Below the pieces are notes generated by a model that did not search any database, was not told the origin of the DNA, and saw nothing but the letters and a program-made list of their open reading frames with translations. This document shows positions 5,551 through 6,864 of a stretch of DNA of 6,864 bases, in pieces. The translations under genes were made by a program, and so were the position numbers. Numbering within the stretch: the stretch's first letter is position 1; each line of letters begins with the position of its first letter. This stretch comes from DAOTZS01 sp034434335 (lineage in GTDB: Bacteria > Chloroflexota > Anaerolineae > CG2-30-64-16). Location: NCBI GenBank assembly GCA_034434335.1, contig DAOTZS010000099.1, positions 1 to 6,864 on the forward strand, in the 5' to 3' direction.

Positions 5551-6864
5551 CTAGCGGCCGGTCCGTGGCGCGCCCATCATGACCGGCATCGCACCGCCAA
5601 GCATCCGGAAGTTAAATTGGCCGCCCTGGGAAGCACTCATCTGCACGGCTACTTTGTCTCCCAGGTTGAGACCCCGCACAATCTGGGTGTACACCCCGTC
5701 GCTCAACCCTACCTCCACCGGCACCGCCGTCAACCCTCCACTCACATCCCCACCCTCAGCCACCAACACCTGATACATACCCCCACTCTTCTGCACCGCC
5801 ATCGCCGGCACCAACAACGCATCCTCCACCTGCCCCACCTCTATCTCTACATTGGCCGTCATCCCCACCAACAACGGCAAACCCTCCACCCCCTCCAGCG
5901 AAATCGGCACCTCATACACCATCACATTCCCCTGCAACGTCCCCTGCAACGGCACCTCCAATACCTCCCCCCTCAACACCTGCCCAGGCAACGCATCAAA
6001 CGTCACCTCCGCCTTCTGCCCCACCGCCACCTGCCGAATCGTCGTCTCATCCACAGACGCCAACACCCGCAATGCCCTCAGATCAGCCAACGTCACAACC
6101 CGCGTGTTGGCACTCACCAAATCCCCCTCCTCAACATACACCGCCAACACCGTGCCATCAAACGGCGCAGTCAACCGCGTCCCCGCCAAAGCCGCCTCCG
6201 CCTCCGCCAACGCCAGCCGCTTCTTCTCCACATCGGCCCGCGCAGACGCCAGCGTCACCGCATCGCTCCCCTCCTCCAGTTCAGCCCGGTCCTCCTTCGC
6301 CTTGGCCAACGCAACCTCAGCCTCCCTCACCGCCAACCGCGCCTTCGCCAACGCCAACTTGTCCCCACCCCCCTGCGCCTCCCTCAACGCCTCCTCGGCC
6401 TCCGCCAGGGTGCGCTCCGCCTTGGTGACCTGCATCTGCGCCTTGAGGATGTTCACCTGAGCCTGCAGTTCGGCCGTGGCGCTCGCGTCAACCGCATCCA
6501 TCATCTTGTTGTAGGCCATCTGCAGGCGATCCTGATAGTAGCTGTCCGAGTAGGTCTCACTGGCCAGCCGGTTATATTCGGCCGAGGCTTTGGCCTCTGC
6601 ATCGCGCAGCCGGCTCAACTTATCCTCTGTTGAGCGGTCAGCCAGCAAGGCGGCCAGATCAGCCTGTGCCTTGGCCAGCGCGGTCTGGGCATTGGCCACT
6701 TTGGTTTGGAGCGCGGCGATATCGGGATGGAGGAGGTCATCCAGGTCCTGTTGGGCCTGGGCGAGCTGGTATTCGGCCTTGGCAATCGCCAGGTCGGCCT
6801 GCGCCAACTCCAGCTCCGTGGCCGGCGTCTCCAGCTCCGCCAACTTCTTCTCCGCCGCCTCCAA
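5551..6864 (-). CDS. HlyD/MacA-family exporter adaptor (N-terminus outside the window)
   Basis: This is the periplasmic or extracytoplasmic adaptor that bridges a MacB-type permease to its surroundings. The visible part is 437 codons ending in TAG at 5551. The frame is open at the window edge, and the TTG there is not taken as a start. Residues about 1-228 are a very long Ala/Glu/Lys/Leu coiled coil. It is followed by the C-terminal half of the lipoyl-like domain (LTAPFDGTVLAVYVEEGDLV, 231-250), a beta-barrel domain (about 255-340) and a membrane-proximal domain (about 345-420), ending in a Met-rich tail. The N-terminal membrane anchor or lipobox, first half-lipoyl strand and start lie beyond 6864. 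The coiled coil contains two related 55-residue segments. The permease gene follows directly, so the two probably act together. Codon use changes sharply inside the gene at about 6390 and about 5704. Confidence 0.92.
   Translation of the reverse strand: MEAAEKKLAELETPATELELAQADLAIAKAEYQLAQAQQDLDDLLHPDIAALQTKVANAQTALAKAQADLAALLADRSTEDKLSRLRDAEAKASAEYNRLASETYSDSYYQDRLQMAYNKMMDAVDASATAELQAQVNILKAQMQVTKAERTLAEAEEALREAQGGGDKLALAKARLAVREAEVALAKAKEDRAELEEGSDAVTLASARADVEKKRLALAEAEAALAGTRLTAPFDGTVLAVYVEEGDLVSANTRVVTLADLRALRVLASVDETTIRQVAVGQKAEVTFDALPGQVLRGEVLEVPLQGTLQGNVMVYEVPISLEGVEGLPLLVGMTANVEIEVGQVEDALLVPAMAVQKSGGMYQVLVAEGGDVSGGLTAVPVEVGLSDGVYTQIVRGLNLGDKVAVQMSASQGGQFNFRMLGGAMPVMMGAPRTGR
5704..6390 (-). 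other. Intragenic block of G-ending, TTG-rich codons in the adaptor gene
   Basis: By hand count of the adaptor frame, this block has 26 TTG and 5 CTG leucine codons and no others. Upstream in the same gene (6391-6864) there are 5 TTG against 17 CTG or CTC. Downstream (5551-5703) the three leucines are CTC, CTG and CTT. C-ending codons fall from about 54 in about 155 codons upstream to about 10 in about 229 here, and GCG, ACG, GTG, GGG and GAG dominate. As a result the plus strand is strikingly rich in C and poor in G. The edges are sharp to within a few codons. The protein reads as a normal adaptor straight through both edges. Confidence 0.8.
6187..6351 (-). repeat. Coiled-coil repeat unit, copy 2, in the adaptor
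   Basis: This codes for visible residues 172-226, beginning LAKARLAVREAEVALAKAK and ending AEAEAAL just before the lipoyl strand. It matches copy 1 at the protein level but is written mostly in G-ending codons, unlike copy 1. The DNA of the two copies is therefore well diverged, which argues against a recent tandem duplication. Such helix-turn-helix units are common in long HlyD-type coiled coils, so convergence on the heptad pattern is an alternative. Confidence 0.5.
6643..6807 (-). repeat. Coiled-coil repeat unit, copy 1, in the adaptor
   Basis: This codes for visible residues 20-74 of the adaptor. It begins LAQADLAIAKAEYQLAQAQ and ends near ALAKAQADLAALL. It aligns with copy 2 over the full 55 residues with at most one gap, sharing the pattern LA.A.LA...AE..LA.A..D, then an acidic turn with an Asp, then a second helix ending in A.A.L. 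Codons here are the ordinary CTG/CTC and C-ending type. Confidence 0.5.

Noticed and set aside
5690..6420. C-rich, repetitive-looking plus-strand sequence as a possible tandem repeat or CRISPR-like array
   Set aside because: There is no fixed repeat unit or spacing. The appearance comes from repeated G-ending codons in the adaptor gene on the other strand.
5212..6633. A 473-codon open frame on the plus strand, rich in His, Arg, Gln and Pro
   Set aside because: It lies antisense to the adaptor and the 5' part of the permease. Its strange composition is the mirror of the G-ending codon block, and it shows no domain or ribosome-binding site.

Overview
The window is a GC-rich bacterial chromosome segment with four protein genes, two of them cut by the window edges. 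I see no tRNA, rRNA, CRISPR array or insertion sequence. High GC, a split MacA/MacB-like export system whose adaptor has a very long Ala/Glu/Lys coiled coil, a large orphan glycoside-hydrolase-like protein and a probably leaderless gene would all suit a Chloroflexota-type (Anaerolineae/Caldilineae-like) bacterium. That placement is inference from gene style; no marker in the window proves it.

Layout. (1) 1-1065, minus strand: tilS, tRNA(Ile)-lysidine synthetase, with its 3' end outside the window. (2) 1066-1222: a divergent control region. A good sigma70-type promoter for tilS places the transcript start on or next to its ATG. A weaker promoter candidate faces the other way. (3) 1223-4189, plus strand: a 988-residue protein of unknown specificity, read as a TIM-barrel glycoside-hydrolase-like domain, a beta-galactosidase-trimerization/GATase-like domain and a beta-rich C-terminus. 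(4) 4190-4235: a short convergent gap with a perfect 7-bp hairpin. (5) 4236-5468, minus strand: a MacB/FtsX-type ABC transporter permease. (6) 5551-6864, minus strand: the C-terminal 437 codons of a HlyD/MacA-type adaptor whose N-terminus lies outside the window.

The adaptor and permease are adjacent, in the same direction and 82 bases apart. They probably work as an adaptor-permease pair of a tripartite-style or mechanotransmission ABC exporter. The ATPase such a system needs is not between them or downstream in the window. The tilS and hydrolase-like genes share only a divergent promoter region and have no evident functional link.

The most unusual signal is inside the adaptor gene. A block of about 690 bases (about 5704-6390) switches to almost exclusively G-ending codons with TTG for leucine, while both flanks of the same gene use CTG/CTC and many C-ending codons like the rest of the window. 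I found no clear new defence or mobile system here; the other candidates for novelty are the orphan hydrolase-like protein and the probably leaderless tilS.
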